DNA of 64,000 bases, taken from contig JBBCBC010000002.1 in NCBI GenBank assembly GCA_037126765.1, positions 46,690,889 through 46,754,888 of the forward strand, written 5' to 3'. A program made the position numbers and the translations under genes. The notes under the pieces are model-generated. The model was not told where the DNA came from. It ran no database searches and saw only the letters and a program-made list of their open reading frames with translations. Numbering within the stretch: the stretch's first letter is position 1; every line of letters begins with the position of its first letter. Source of the stretch: Stenogyne calaminthoides. Taxonomy: Eukaryota > Streptophyta > Magnoliopsida > Lamiales > Lamiaceae. Positions 34,411 to 47,376 of this stretch are shown here, one piece after another.

Positions 34411-37400
34411 TTACAGAGAAGGGTGCTTTTGAGCGAAAGACAAAATATGTCTAGGAATTTCATCTCCAACCCAAGCTTGAGGGATGGGAGATTTCGTAGC
34501 CATTTTAGCCAGGTTATGCGCTTCAATGTTATTGTTGCGCGGGCAATATCGAATTCCCGTCACTTGGGCATTTCGTATCAATTTTTGGGCAGCAAGGATC
34601 AGGCTCTCCTCATACCCCTTATAGGGAGTATCTGAGTAAATGACATTGATAGCTTCTCTTGAATCCGACAAGATTGTGATAGTCTCTCGAGAGGTCGTGT
34701 TCCAGTAGGAGATCCCATCCATGATGGCAATAATTTCAGCAGCAAGGATCGATCCTGGTGGTTTGATCTTGTGATACCCAGCAGCGTGGGGGTTTCTCTC
34801 CTTGCCCAGTATAAAGAAGCCTACTGCAAAGTCCTTGGATGATTTTTTGTAGGCTGCGTCTACTTTCATAATGAAGTTATCATGGGTACGATCTGTGTAG
34901 TATACCGACACCGAGTTGGGGGCCGGGTTGATTCCGAGTTTGAGCTTTTCTTTTCGTAGTGAAACTGCTCCAGGAATGCCTCAGTCCAGCTAGCATGGAT
35001 TCTCTGCCTTAGATGAGTTTCGCCTTTAGAGTGTAGAAAGTCACATCTCTCTTTCCAAACTCCCCACATCTTTGTGGCCACTCGTTCCAGTTCACCCTCG
35101 TCCAGGGTAAGAATAAGATGGATGGCCAGGCTATCATCTGAGATTCCTCTCGCTTTCTTTATAAGAGGCCACCACTTCGTTTTGTTCCAAGCATTTTTCA
35201 CTCCCTGACAAAAGAAAATCACATGATTAGTATTCGCAATAGAATGTCCACATACCGTGCACCTGGGGTTACACGGGACGTGATGAGCAGCAAGGTTAGC
35301 TTCAGCAGCAATCGCGTTATGGGCTGTTTTCCACAGGAAGATTCTGATTTTGGGGGGGATGTTTAGGTTCCATATTTTGGACCAAAAGGTATGAGGCTTG
35401 CTGGATGAAGTTATATCTCTACTGTCGGAATTGGAGGGAGTTGTGTGAGTGATCCAATAAGCAGATTTGACAGTAAATAAACCCTTTTTCGTGTAGCGCC
35501 AGAAACGAGAGTCGGATTGGCCCTGTTGATCTATGGGGATTTTTTTAATAGCATGTGCTTCATGACTGGGAAAAAGGTTATCGATTCTCGACGGGTCCCA
35601 TTCATGAGAAGGAGTGATGAGTTCATGTACTTTGATGTTGTTGACAGATGTGGAGCTGGATGTGATCTTTCCGGTGGAGAGTTCAGGAACCCAATGATCA
35701 TTTCTAACGTGCACCTTATGTCCATCGTGAATTTTCCAAAAAAGACCCTTGGAAATGGTTGGTTTGCTCCACATTAATGACCTCCAAATATAAGAAGGGT
35801 TTGACCCTAGGGTGGCTTCCATTATGTCAGTGTGTTTGAAGTATCTGGCTTTCAAAACTTTAGCAACCAGAGAGTCCGGGTACATGATGATTCTCCAGAT
35901 TTGTTTTGCAAGGAGAGCTTTATTGAAAGTGACCAAATCCCGAAAGCCCATACCTCCATCCCACTTAGATTTGGTAAGCAATTTCCAATCCTTCCAATGA
36001 ATCCTCTTGTCCTCCTGGTTACCTCCCCACCAGAATCTAGCACTCATCGATTTTATTTCCCCACAAATGGAAGTGGGAATCCTGAAGCACGACATGGCAT
36101 AGGTTGGTATAGCTTGGAAAATGGATTTTAGAAGGATCTCACGTCCTCCATCCGTGAAGAACTTATTTTTCCAACACCCTAGTTTTTTTGAGACTTTATC
36201 TCTTAAGTAGCCAAACTGTAATCTTTTGCTCTGGGTAGAGAAGGTAGGGAGACCAAGATACAAATCATGGCCTTGGCAAATCTGGATTTGGAGGCTAGCT
36301 TTGACCAAATCGATATTGGCCTGGGTGGTATTCTTACTAAAGGTAATGACGGACTTGTCAAAATTGATAAGTTGGCCCGATGCTTTTTCATAATCTTTAA
36401 GACATTTTTTAACTGTCGTACGCCCTTCATTAAATTTAAAGAAAAAATCAAGCTATCATCTGCAAAGAAAAGATGAGTGATAACCGGGCTTCCCCTGGCA
36501 ACCCTGACCACAGTGATATTTCCTGCTGACGCATTGGCGTTGAGTACTGAGGAGAGGCCTTGAGCCACCACCACAAAAAGGAAGGATAGGGGTCTCCTTG
36601 TCGAAGTCCCCTGGAAGGCATAACTTTTCCCGAGATGTTGTTATTTACTCGGAAAGAGCAGGAAGGAGAAGTGACACATTCCATGATAAGACTAATCCAC
36701 TTTGTGTCAAAGCCCATTCGAATCATGACTTTTTCAATGTAGCTCCACTCAACTCGGTCGTAGGCTTTACTCATGTCCAGTTTAGAGAAGCATAGCCTGG
36801 TTTACTCTTGTTGTTTCTGAGGCAATGCATGCATTCGTACCCCAGGATAACGTTGTCCGATATCAGATGACCCGATATGAACGCACTTTGGTTAGGGTCA
36901 ATAAGAGATCCAAGGACCCTTCGGAATCGGTTAGTAGTAGCTCTGGCCACAATTTTATAGGAGACATTACAAAGATCGACGGCGATAATCTTTCAAATGA
37001 TTTTGGCTCTTTGACCTTAGGAATAAGGGTAATATTAAATCGGATTTTTTGGACGTCAACCCCTTTCTCCATTAAAATTACGAGGCACCCCAATGTGATA
37101 TCCTCCCGATTTCCCCGCATTTTGAAAAATAGAACAGAAGCCGCCGTCGCCCCGGGGGCTTTAGAGGGGTTTAAATCAAAAAGAGCTTTCCTAACCTCCT
37201 CCCCCGAGAAGGGGTTCGTCAGGAATTTGTTCATTTCTTCTGTAACCGAAGGGTGGATCGAGTCAGTGATGACTCTCATATCCTCCTCGGAAGGATTCTG
37301 GGAGCTGAAAAGTTTACTATAGAAGCCTTCAATGGTTTCCTCAATCTTCTTCTGTTCCGTTTGGAGAATTCCATCATCATCGAGGATTGACCTAATAGTA

Positions 37401-40388
37401 TTTTTCTTTCTTCGATCCGAGGCCATCTTATGAAAGAAAGAGGTATTTCTGTCTCCGGAGTTAAGCCAATTAACTCTGGACCGTTGTTTCCAATGGGTTT
37501 CCTCTTGGAAGAGAAGTTTCTCCAACCAATTCTCAATAGAATTGATCTTTGGTCGGTCAAAACCGTGATCTTCATTATTCAAGAGTTTATTAAGAACGGC
37601 ACGAGTATCTTTGATTTGTCTTTCAAGATTTCCCACAGAGTTCTTGGACCAGAATTTAAGGGACTCGGCCACTTTCGTTAATCTATCCCCCAATCCAGTG
37701 GATTTAGAAGAACCCTTCCTGTTGGGATTATACTGAAAAGTATGTTTTTTACTTTGTATAATCGAAACTGAATTTCCAGACTTATTTACTGAAAAAAAAA
37801 ATTGTTTATCACTGATGCTTTAAATATGATTGAATGTTACATATATTTACTGCATAACTGTTCAATAATTCGTACGTGTTACATTGTAGTTAATTTAGTG
37901 ATACCAGATCACAGAAGATTAAATTAATGGTCCCTTTGTAACTAAAAAAAGTACGTCATTCACAACCTAGATGGAAATGAACAATCCATTGCGAAAGGTT
38001 GAGGTGTAAGGCTCGAGATTGTTTGTCTTGACCAAGAGATTACACTAGTGCATGACCGATCTTGTTGAATAGGACCTCTGAGGAGGATAAATTCTTGAGA
38101 ATCGAACAAGGAAAAATTAGACCTCGGTGGTTCGTTGTTTCTTAATCTTCGCCCCTTAAATAGGATCACGTGGGATTGGTAACTATTGCTTTGACTTATC
38201 ATGGGTAAATAATCGGAGAGATTCAATACTTTTTATCTTGGGCAATATTATTGGTCACATGTGATTTCTAAGATTTAATCTGAAGAATCGTGTCTGCAAG
38301 ACGCTTTGCTTGATTTGCCCCCCCATTGGGAGGTTCATAAGTTTTATCATACCAAATCTTGCAAGTGGAATTAGTTTCCTTATGGATAATAATGTTGAAC
38401 CGTTCCTCGACCAAGGACAAAAGATATTAATTAACGAAGGCTATTTCAAAGGCTTGAATTAATTAATGGGCTAGATAATCTTAAACACGGAAATAATGAC
38501 CGGGAGCCATATTGGATTTGTAATATGGGTTAAGATGGATAGTCTGAATATTAATTATGTAGTGGGATTAATTAATATTTATGGGCTTGAATTATATTGT
38601 GGCTCAATATTAGATATTCAAGATCCATTAGAAGGTCCAATCTTAATTCTCCTAAAGGCCCCCTGAGTAGCCCAACAAATAGTCAAATAACCTCAAAAAA
38701 TGTGATTAAAATAAAATAAATATTGTTGCTTAATTTTTTCCTCTTATTTTCTAAATTTATGGATAAAAGAGGAGAAAGATTTTCTTTGAATTTTGTTATG
38801 GAATGAAGATATGTATTCTTGGAATACAAGATTATCTCATTAAATTCAAGAAATCTCCCACTTGGTTATCTATATAGAATATTTTAAAAATTTTGGAAAT
38901 ATAGTTAGGCAAGAAAGATTTTCTTGATTTTCTTGAAAAGATATTATGGAAGATATGTATTTCTTGAAATACAAGAATATCTCATAAATTCAAGAAGATC
39001 CAAATCTTGGGTTCTTGAACACTAAATTTTCGAAAAATATCCATATTTTGAGGAAGTGGGATTTTTGTGGAATATTTTAATTATGGGAAAAAGAATATAG
39101 GAGATATATTCAAAATTTCTTGGTGACCAAAAAAATCTTTTCCCACATTGATATTTCACTAGAAATTCGACCACTCCCTCTCCTATAAATAGGGGATGAT
39201 TAGTTCATTCACAAGTACAATTCCATGTGCTGGAAATATTAGCAAATCCACATAAGTGGTGCAACAAAGTTTATTTTTTCCTTTTGTTAATTGTTCGACG
39301 AGTGTCCTTCCACCGGATAGTTGAGCAAGGGCTAAGGGAATACTTGGGAAGTCCTTTTGGTTAGTCCGTCCGACCGAAGTCACTGCCATCCCGGAGGTAA
39401 TGCGTCACGTAAACCCGTAGATTCCGCATGCGTAGGTTTTACGTGGCTTTTTTTATGCATGATATGTTGTTGCAATTATTATTTGAATTAATATATGATT
39501 AATTCATGCTAGTAATAATTAATGAATTAAATTTGTATTTAAATATTCACCCCGAATAGATCTGTGCAACTTATCCCCAACACTTCCAACTATTGATCAC
39601 AATGTTTTTATACTCCTCTTCGAAGATCCATTTGTGTTCAAATTTAAACGAAGAAAGGGCGGTACGGATATAGATTGATTATTACTACGTAATTTCAAAA
39701 GTATAGGCCGATGATCCGAGCCATAAAAATCAAGATTCACGGATAGAGCATCCGGAAACGTGGTAAACCAAGAGTTGTTTGCCGTAAAATGGTCCAGTCG
39801 GGCCAAAATGTTGTGATCTCCCGATCTCATATTATTCCAAGTAAATTTTGGACCCGTTGTTTTTACATCATAAAGATCAACTCGGCTTAGACCCGATTGA
39901 AATGTAGTCATATATTTACAGGAACGGGCAATGCCACCATGTTTTTCCTTTTCATAACGGATTTCATTGAAATCACCTCCTACTAGCCAACTTTCAGAGG
40001 GATTAGAGTGAGTTCTTGAGATTTTATCCAACAATTCCCATGAAAGGTGGCGGAGGTTAAGGTGTGGGTTTCCATAAAAGCCCGTAAAGTACCACTTTTT
40101 ACAATCGAAGATAATCGAACAATCAATATGGCCATGCGAGTAGGACAAAATAGAAACTTCGAGTTTATTATTCCAAAATAAAACCAGACCACCACTCTTG
40201 CCTATTGATTCAGCACAGAAACAACTATCGAAATTGAGACGCGTACTAAGTTTAGAAACACCATACTTAGACAATTTGGATTCGGAAATAAAAACCAAAT
40301 CTGGGGATTGGTCGAGGATAAGTCGTTGAAGATTCTTGAAAGTCCGTTGTCCCCCGAGGCCGCGGGCATTCCAGCATATGCAACTCAT
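34411..40388 (-). pseudogene. LINE ORF2 polyprotein (endonuclease, reverse transcriptase, zf-RVT, RNase H), broken
   Basis: The start at 40388 (MSCICWNARGLGG) is the classic beginning of plant L1 ORF2. The endonuclease domain spans 40388-39597 with WLVGGDFNEI and GSDHRPIL. After the solo LTR, the linker and reverse transcriptase run 37693-36203 with MSKAYDRVEW, GLRQGDP and the catalytic FADDS. The zf-RVT and C-terminal region is 36308-34866 (HNAIAAEANL, CTVCGHS). The RNase H-type domain is 34911-34411, with KVDAAY, AEIIAIMDG and DSREAI. Frame changes near 39625, 36830, 36600 and 36260 and at the RNase H junction break the polyprotein. The protein would copy the LINE RNA at a nicked target; this copy is dead. 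Confidence 0.9.
37715..39587 (+). mobile_element. Solo LTR of family X, copy 2
   Basis: Element 37720-39582 (1863 bp), TGTTGGGATTATACT...TATCCCCAACA, flanked by CTTCC at 37715-37719 and 39583-39587. The TATA box CTATAAATAGGGG is near 39183. It is closely similar along its length to copy 1 (inverted) and copy 3. Joining the LINE sequence across it, minus one CTTCC, restores contiguous LINE sequence, confirming insertion after the LINE. Confidence 0.95.
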
Positions 40389-40517
40389 GGCTAGTGGCGG
40401 GGTTGAGCCGAGTCAACCTCCGCCGAAACAACATGGTTGGTCTGTGATGGGTCTTTGGTCTGGAACAGTTCTTTCTTCCCGTCTCCCGATTAATGCCAAA
40501 ACCAGTGATGAATCTAT

Positions 40518-40800
40518 AAAATTGGGAAGAATACCGGTTGAAATAAACCCGGAACTGGCCGAATCCGCTACCGGCGGTCGGAATTGTCTCCCCGACAAGC
40601 ACAAATGCTTGGGGAGGAAGAGCTCACCGCCTTAAAGCGAGAGAAAAAATTACAATAACTTTGTAGGAAAATAAAATTGGGAAGAATACCGGTTGAAATA
40701 AACCCGAATCGGCGAATCATACCAAAGGCCAGAGTATCTCACCGACAAGCACAAATGCTTGGGGAGGAAGAGCTCACCGCCTTAAAGCGAGAGAAAAAAT
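40518..40800. repeat. Tandem duplication in the LINE 5' region
   Basis: A unit of about 130 bp occurs twice (40518-40650 and 40673-40800). Both copies contain GGAAGAATACCGGTTGAAA and GACAAGCACAAATGCTTGGG and end in AAAGCGAGAGAAAAAAT; they differ by a small deletion and substitutions. A second, shorter duplication of a CGCACGGCGGCGGCG..GAAGACCTCAA unit lies at 41157-41250. Both precede ORF2 in the LINE's own direction, where promoter monomers sit in some LINEs. Confidence 0.8.
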
Positions 40801-41426
40801 AGCTGGGGATTTTTCTGATTTGAGAGGCAATCTAATGCCTCGATTGTTCACAGTTTTGAGGGGCTTGAAGGGTTTAAACTTTTGTAACAACGTTTCCAAA
40901 CCTTCTATTTATTTAATTGATGGTGGAAGGAGCCGGAAGAAAGGAGGAGGCAGACACGCAAAGAGACAGATGTTAGCGACGGCGGCGCGAAGAAATAAAA
41001 GGTCACGACGGCTGCACGAGGAGATGAACAGTCACAACAGCGACGGGGAATCCGTCAATGGAGAAACGAATTGAAGGAGGATGAAATGGACCTTTTACAC
41101 CCAGGTTCAATGCCTTTACGTTTTGATATTGTATCTCACAAATGAGCAAGAAAAAAATCGCACGGCGGCGGCGGAAGACCTCAACAGGAGCAGAGTGATG
41201 GATAAAACCAAGGGATCCGCACGGCGGCGGCGAAGACCTCAAAAGGAGCACAGTGGACGGCGGTAGGGGGAAGGAGATAGGACGGCGGCGGGACGGTGGT
41301 GGTGTGTATATATGTAAAATGTTAATGTGAGTGTATATCGATTTATCGACTGCGATGCGTCGATTTAGAGAGAGAACCAATTTGGGGATGTATCCCCTAT
41401 TGTTGTACAAATAATATTGATCTATT

Positions 41427-41955
41427 ATTTGTCTATTTAATTGTACTTTTAATTATTATTTGCATTCTTTCCGGTTATAGACTTATAGTCAGATACGTAA
41501 CTTTTTTTTTTTTTTTTTAGCTATAATGCAATATTAGAGGCGAGCACATTCGGTCTTTGTGAATGTAATCAATTATGTGGATTTTTTATATAAAAAAGTA
41601 CTTCATGATATTATGCATGGACATTAAAAAAGTTGCATAAATGTATGGGGGAAAAGGAAGAGAACAGCATGGTCCAAAGAGCTAAACGTAGACACTATAA
41701 ATAGCCAATATATATGGAAGCATCTTCTCTTTTTCATTTTCTTTTTTAATCAGGAAAAAAAAAATTATTACTCATGGGATAAGATATCCCCAGCATAATA
41801 TTTACTTACAGTGTGCTTAAAAAAAAAAAAAACCTTTAGAATTTACAAACCATTCCTTTATAGAGACATTACAAGTAACTAAAAATTTTGGCGAATATCA
41901 ACTCCAAAATCTCCCCTTAATCTCTTCTATGATCTTATCCGAACGAAATTGAGTA
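41427..41955. other. AT-rich spacer, nothing recognised
   Basis: Contains T and A homopolymer runs (41501-41518, 41820-41834) and no supported gene. Confidence 0.4.
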
Positions 41956-41958
41956 TCT

Positions 41959-42450
41959 TCAAAAACCTTTTTGTTTCTCCAGTTCCACACCACCCAAACT
42001 ACACAAACCCAAATCCCAATTCCTATAGTTTTTTTCTCTTTTACCTGGGAAGATACTTGAGTGTAATTTGTAGTGTGGAATTACTCGATTATGTTGAGGT
42101 AGTGGTGTGTCCAGCCATCCGTAGCAAATACTCCAGATTTTCCAAGTCTCCGAGCAGCCCGCGAAGATGTGGTCAGCAGTTTCATCGACCAAATTGCACA
42201 ATGGGCAGATTTTGGATGTTGTCGCTTGAATGATATTTCTTCGTGCAAGGTTGTCTATAGTCAATAACCTGTTCCATAGTAATCTCCAAACCGTTGATGC
42301 AGCTTTAAGTGGTACCATTTTATTCCAAACCGCGTCGAAATCAGGGATGTTGATCCCGTCCGGAAGTAAATGTGGGTGTCCTTCCCTGAGTAGCTCGTAC
42401 GCCTTCTTCGTTTGGTAGCTTCCATTTGAGGTGATATTCCATTTTCAGCT
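41959..42450 (-). pseudogene. LINE fragment (zf-RVT region only)
   Basis: Read on the minus strand this encodes the zinc-binding segment found after plant LINE reverse transcriptases: VWRLLWNRLLTIDNLARRN, CPLCNLVDETADHIFAGC and WKIWSICYGWL. The part upstream of the Met at 42318 continues in frame to about 42450 (KKAYELLREG). No endonuclease, reverse transcriptase core or RNase H is present, so it is a truncated remnant, different in sequence from the 7-kb LINE next to it. Confidence 0.8.
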
Positions 42451-42887
42451 GTCCTCCATTCCTGATTAATATAGTGACTATATTTAAAGCATAATAATAA
42501 ATCATTACTTGATTATAAATACTTAATTGTGGAAGCGTCTTCTCCTGATTAATATAGTGACAATATTTAAACCATAAAAATAAATCATTACTTGAATATA
42601 TGTATGTGGTTCACTACAATATTCATAGTATTCAGAAAAAAAATAATGTTATCACACTAACACATACGAATGTACAAATATATTATAGTTAAATATAATG
42701 AGTATTAAACTAATTATATGTTATATTTGATACTCCCTCCACTCCCGGCAAAGCTTAACAATTGAAAAATGATACTATATAAAAATTAAAAAAAATGGAG
42801 AGAGAAAGAGAAAGTAAGGGCTGCCATTAAAAAAACCCGACCTCTAATGATCAAATTAATAAAAGTGGTTTTGCAACAAAAAAGTTA

Positions 42888-44298
42888 GGGGTGAAAACGG
42901 ATCGAATACGGACGGATAGTGCTTATATCGTATCCTAAACCATATTTTTTTCTCGAATTCGGAGTCGGATGCGGAAAAGCCGATTCGAATCTGAATTCGA
43001 ATATTCGTATACGGATACGGATTTGATATCGGACCGAATTCGGTCGGATTCGAATAACTATAATCGGATAATATATTTCAAACGAAAATCATCAAAATGT
43101 GATTGAAACACATAAAAAAAAAGCTATCTATGCAATATTTCATAGAAGTTCTAATGCAAATTATAAAAATTATATCTACTGCTAATAATATGAAACTAAA
43201 AGCTATATCCTTCGTAACCATCATCACACTCCAGCACAACATAACGCCTAAGAAATATATATATAATATTATAATTGAACTTTCAAGTTGAGACTACAAC
43301 ACCACACTTTTCAACAAGTCATTAACTATGAATTTTGAATTAGTATAAAATCGATATTATATTATTATATATCAAAGTCTTTTTGGTGTCGGGTCGGGCA
43401 TTTTTTTCAGCTTAGCGCTAGGTCATAGACTTGTTCTTTTTTTTTTTTTTTTAATTTAATTTAATTAAAAAGTAAAATGAAGAGTTTCCTAAAGATATAA
43501 TGGATTGGGCCTGGCCCAAAGCCCGTATATAATCATACTCCTTGAGGTTTGTCCATTTATTATTTTCTACACTTATTTAGTTAGTGGGTCAAAAACTCAA
43601 ATTTCAGTTTTAATATAATTGCTTGAAACTAATACCGATTTAATGGGCCCAGGGATCAAATTGGGATGGGCCAATATTCTCCTCCCAATATTCAAATTAT
43701 TTTTTCTTAAAAAGAAATCTCAAATAAATGCCGTACACCAGATTAACAAATTCACGCCAGAAATTGCGCTCTGCACCACCAAACCGGCAAAATCACCGCC
43801 TGAAATCAAGACCAAATCACTTTTACACCTAATTCACTATGAAATTAAGCCTGAGCAAGACAAAGAACACCAAGTGGGCGAAGCCCGGGCTGCGTCGCTC
43901 ATGCCTCTCCTGGCGAGATGGGTGTGTGTGTGCGAGCGAAAGTCTGCGCCCGATGGATGATACTATAAGGTTTAGAAGTTAGGGTTCAATTTTTTTCTCC
44001 TCCTTTCTTCTCCAATTTCTCGACTGGGTTTTTTATTTTATTTTTAATTAAAAAGTTGAATAAAAAAAATATAAAATAAAATATATTAAAAAATTCGGAT
44101 ATTCGGATTTATTATCCGGATAATATCCGATAAAATATGGGAAAACTCGAATACGGTCGGATATTATGTATTCCGAATCCGAAGTCAACTATCCGTATTC
44201 GCCCGGATACTAGTTTTTTATACCGAATTCGATACCGACCGGATACGGTTCCGGATCGGTCGGGAAATATCCGATCAGTTTTCACCCCTAAAAAAAGT
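42888..44298. mobile_element. Non-autonomous hAT element, 1.4 kb
   Basis: Element 42896-44290. The left end is TAGGGGTGAAAACGGATCG and the right end read inward TAGGGGTGAAAACTGATCGG. It is flanked by AAAAAAGT at 42888-42895 and 44291-44298, a perfect 8-bp duplication. Both subterminal regions are rich in ATTCGGAT / ATCCGAAT words, likely transposase sites. The interior (43619-43960) has an open frame of unknown content but no transposase. Confidence 0.88.
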
Positions 44299-44907
44299 AG
44301 AAAAGTAGAATGTTAAGTCGGGTTAAGTCACAAATAAGGCCCTAGTGGTGCGCTAATGCTTTGACAACAGATTGACATCTGTTGATTATGGGTGCTCATT
44401 AAAAGTGTTAATTTGATTTTAAGAAGTATTAAGATTTTAAACATATGAATTGCCTTTATTAGTTGTGTTTGTAGCGGCTTTTTTGAACAACAGATCAACA
44501 TGGTGAGATTAATTAAAGCCTAGTTTTATTAATATTACATTGCCTACTTATATATCGAGCCATGGGCCCAGTCGTCTGTAGCTTCGTTGAAGCTTCATCC
44601 AAGCTTCTATAATTTGTCAAAGTTGTACTATCTTATAGATAAATGTATTTTATAAAATTATTAGTTTTTTAAGCTTATTCAAACACATCTACCTGCTCAA
44701 ATTAAATTGCCATTACAGAATAATCTCTTAAAAGAAAATTCATTAAATCGATTTAACATGACATAGGTTTAATTAACTTTTTTTTTTTTTGAAACAAATT
44801 AATGAGAGAAATTTAAGTTGAAAGATTCCCATTCGGTGATATTTTTATTTATAGTTATTGAGTTATATAGTGATTTCTTTAGTCACTTACAGTTACAACA
44901 TATCAAT
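44299..44907. other. AT-rich spacer, nothing recognised
   Basis: No gene or complete repeat was recognised. Flanked on both sides by DNA transposons. Confidence 0.4.
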
Positions 44908-46027
44908 TAAGAGTCTGATTGGTAGTCCATTAATAAACTGATTGGTAGTATATTCCTTCTGACCTATTGTTAACTACTGACCCGCTATAAGTTATTATTC
45001 CAAATAAAATAATACCACCTCCCACATGTATTAAATTAAAGAGGCTTGAACATAATATTTATTACAAATTTACCCTCAAATTGACTAAGACTCTTCACCA
45101 CCAAATTGACGAAGACTTCACCCATCAACACCTTCCTTCCGGCGAACTCCTCCGCCGTTCTCCGCTTCCTCACTTCCGGCGACCTCCACCTCATCCCTTC
45201 CGGCTAACTCCTCCGCCGTTCGACGCCTCCACTACTCCTCTATGTAATTAAGTTTTGTTTATAACTAGTAATTACATTAAAAACCCTCTTGCCTCGTCTT
45301 CCCAAATCCCTAAAAGTAAGGCACTGATGAATACGTACGGCATTTCCAATCGTGAAAATTAATTTATTTTACATTGCATTTTCATCATTATTCACCTCTT
45401 TTATAGGGATGTCGTGTTCCTGTTGATTATCTCCGGCGAAATTGAAACAGGTGCGTAAATGATCATGCTTCTTCTTCATTCACAGGTCTCTACTTGCCTT
45501 TTTTTTTTTATTGTAGCAAAAACTGATTTATTTAAAAAAAAAATCGAAATGAGAGAATGTATCAGTGCGCAAATTTTTCGCTTCTTCATAACTGCACTTT
45601 TGATGATAATGGTGGAGCGAATTTTGATGATATATTGTATAGAAATTGAGTTGTGATGAGGAAAAATGATATTTGGGATGTTCTTGCTTCTCTTGATCAA
45701 AATTTATTTGATGAATTGCAATTATGATGATATTGATAATGATGGGGCAATTTTTATTCATGTTCTTGAATTTTGCTCTAGCAATTTTTTTTTATGAAAT
45801 TGTGTATCAATCAAAAAGAAGGATAAATTGGTCATTTTTACATGTTCATTAGTATTTTTTTAATATTTTATATCACTTTTAATACTTCATATCAATCAAC
45901 ATATAATATTTAACACAACTATTTTTAATAAGTTATACCAATCAACTTTATAACTTTTATTCTCTTTAAAATAATCTTGACATTAATAATTATAGTAATT
46001 TCAAAAGTGGCTATCAATCGGCCCTAA
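44908..46027. mobile_element. PIF/Harbinger-like non-autonomous element, 1.1 kb
   Basis: Element 44911-46024. The left end is GAGTCTGATTGGTAG and the right end read inward GGGCCGATTGATAG. It is flanked by TAA at 44908-44910 and 46025-46027, the usual PIF/Harbinger target. The interior has a CT-rich stretch with a repeated CTCCTCCGCCGTTC word (45146-45225) followed by intron-like AT-rich DNA, which could be captured gene 5' sequence. There is no transposase. Confidence 0.6.
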
Positions 46028-46042
46028 GCTTATTGTTTCTTT

Positions 46043-46314
46043 CATATTGGCTATGTTGCTTGGACTCTTCGCGAAACTAGAGGCGCACCGGTGTCATGGG
46101 GATCCGATATGGGTGTGACAATATACTTGAATTTAAATATAAATAATATATGTAAATTTCTAAATGTGTATTATATAGGCATATTCCTACATCCGGATCT
46201 AAATTTTAGAACCCTTTTTGCCGTAGCGTATCCTAAATTCAGGAAATTTGAGAGTCGGACTTCTAGATATGCACTCGTGTAGGACACTCGGGTCCAAGCA
46301 ACATAGCATATTGG
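46043..46314. mobile_element. hAT MITE, 256 bp
   Basis: Element 46051-46306 with ends CTATGTTGCTTGGACTC and, read inward, CTATGTTGCTTGGACCC. It is flanked by CATATTGG at 46043-46050 and 46307-46314, a perfect 8-bp duplication. Confidence 0.92.
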
Positions 46315-46646
46315 TTTAGTTTCAAAACTGATTTTAGTTAATTGACTGTTAATACAATATATTTATTTTTAATTACACTGTATATACACATGAAAGGCAG
46401 AAATTAAAGGTGATGAAGGCCCATAAACAAGTACAATAAACAGTAAGATTGCAAACGAAAAGCTGAAAATCCAGTGATGCAAAAGTGTGGGAAATTTTTA
46501 TAAAGCTGGTTTTAGTAGATTAGAAACAGAATGGACCCAATTCACAATTAGAAACTCGATTATTAAAGGCGATGAGTATCCCATTATATGCATGGTTTAA
46601 TAAAATATATAGTTGTAAAAAAAATTACAGTATTACACAAAATTAA

Positions 46647-46923
46647 TATTCCATCCGTTCTACTATAAGTTTCTCCATTTTCTTTTTCATCCGTCCTACA
46701 ATAAGTTTCATGTTTCTATAAATGGAAAAAAATAACACCACTACCCATAATTTTTATCCTTACTTTTCACACAATATTACAAAGAATGTCACTCACTACT
46801 CCACTCATTACTCCATATACCTTTTTCATCTTTTCCAATACCCAAAAATATTCTTCTTTTTTATTATTCCTTAAACAAAATAATAAAAAGAAATAAAAAA
46901 CTTATACCGGGACGGAGAGAATA
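46647..46923. mobile_element. Stowaway-type MITE
   Basis: Element 46649-46921 starts TTCCATCCGTTCTACTATAA and ends CCGGGACGGAGAGAA, with TA on both sides. It is slightly diverged from the Stowaway consensus. Confidence 0.8.
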
Positions 46924-47376
46924 TTTCAAAGGCTATAATGTATTCTCAAAGTTAGTATGAAATGATTGCTTGGCGTGACCCCTCCTTTTCACGATGTTAT
47001 CATTTTAGATGAGTTAGTTTAAGTTTATGTTTTTTCATATTTTATGCTATTCCAATATTGAGGTTAAGGTCGTTGCATTAATATTGAGATTTAAATTTTA
47101 ACCTTTGAATTGAGGGGAGAAGTCCCCATAGAAAATTTATAATATCCGAAAGTGGTTATACTAGTAGGGGAGATTAATTAGTTGATGAACTTATCAAATG
47201 TTTCACAAACATTTGAGTGTTTTTGCGCAATTTTTGAAGACCTGATTGACCCAATTGACCCGTAAAGAATTTATAATATTTTCTTTATCCTTTTTTAAAT
47301 GTGAATATGTAAACCTGAGTATCCTCAAAATTATAGGGTTTGATTCCCTAATAAGTTATACAAACTGTTTATAAAT
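46924..47376. other. AT-rich sequence before the gap, nothing recognised
   Basis: No exon of the bHLH gene to the right was found here. Because a gap follows, this stretch may not be directly adjacent to it in the genome. Confidence 0.4.

Larger units (their letters stand above)
34365..41426 (-). mobile_element. L1-type LINE with 18-bp target-site duplication
   Basis: AAATAATATTGATCTATT occurs at 34365-34382 and 41409-41426, bracketing a minus-strand LINE whose 3' end is the T run at 34381-34390 (its poly-A). Order from 5': a GC-rich 5' region (41408-40389) with tandem duplications, then an ORF2-like gene with endonuclease, reverse transcriptase, zf-RVT and RNase H. A gag-like ORF1 is not visible in the 1 kb before ORF2. 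A solo LTR of family X (37720-39582) is inserted between endonuclease and reverse transcriptase. Excluding that, the LINE is about 5.2 kb. Confidence 0.9.

Noticed and set aside
42730..44340. Second Stowaway interrupted by the hAT element (TACTCCCTCC at 42730)
   Set aside because: A matching right end (GGAGGGAGTA) was not found after 44298, so only a half-end is present.
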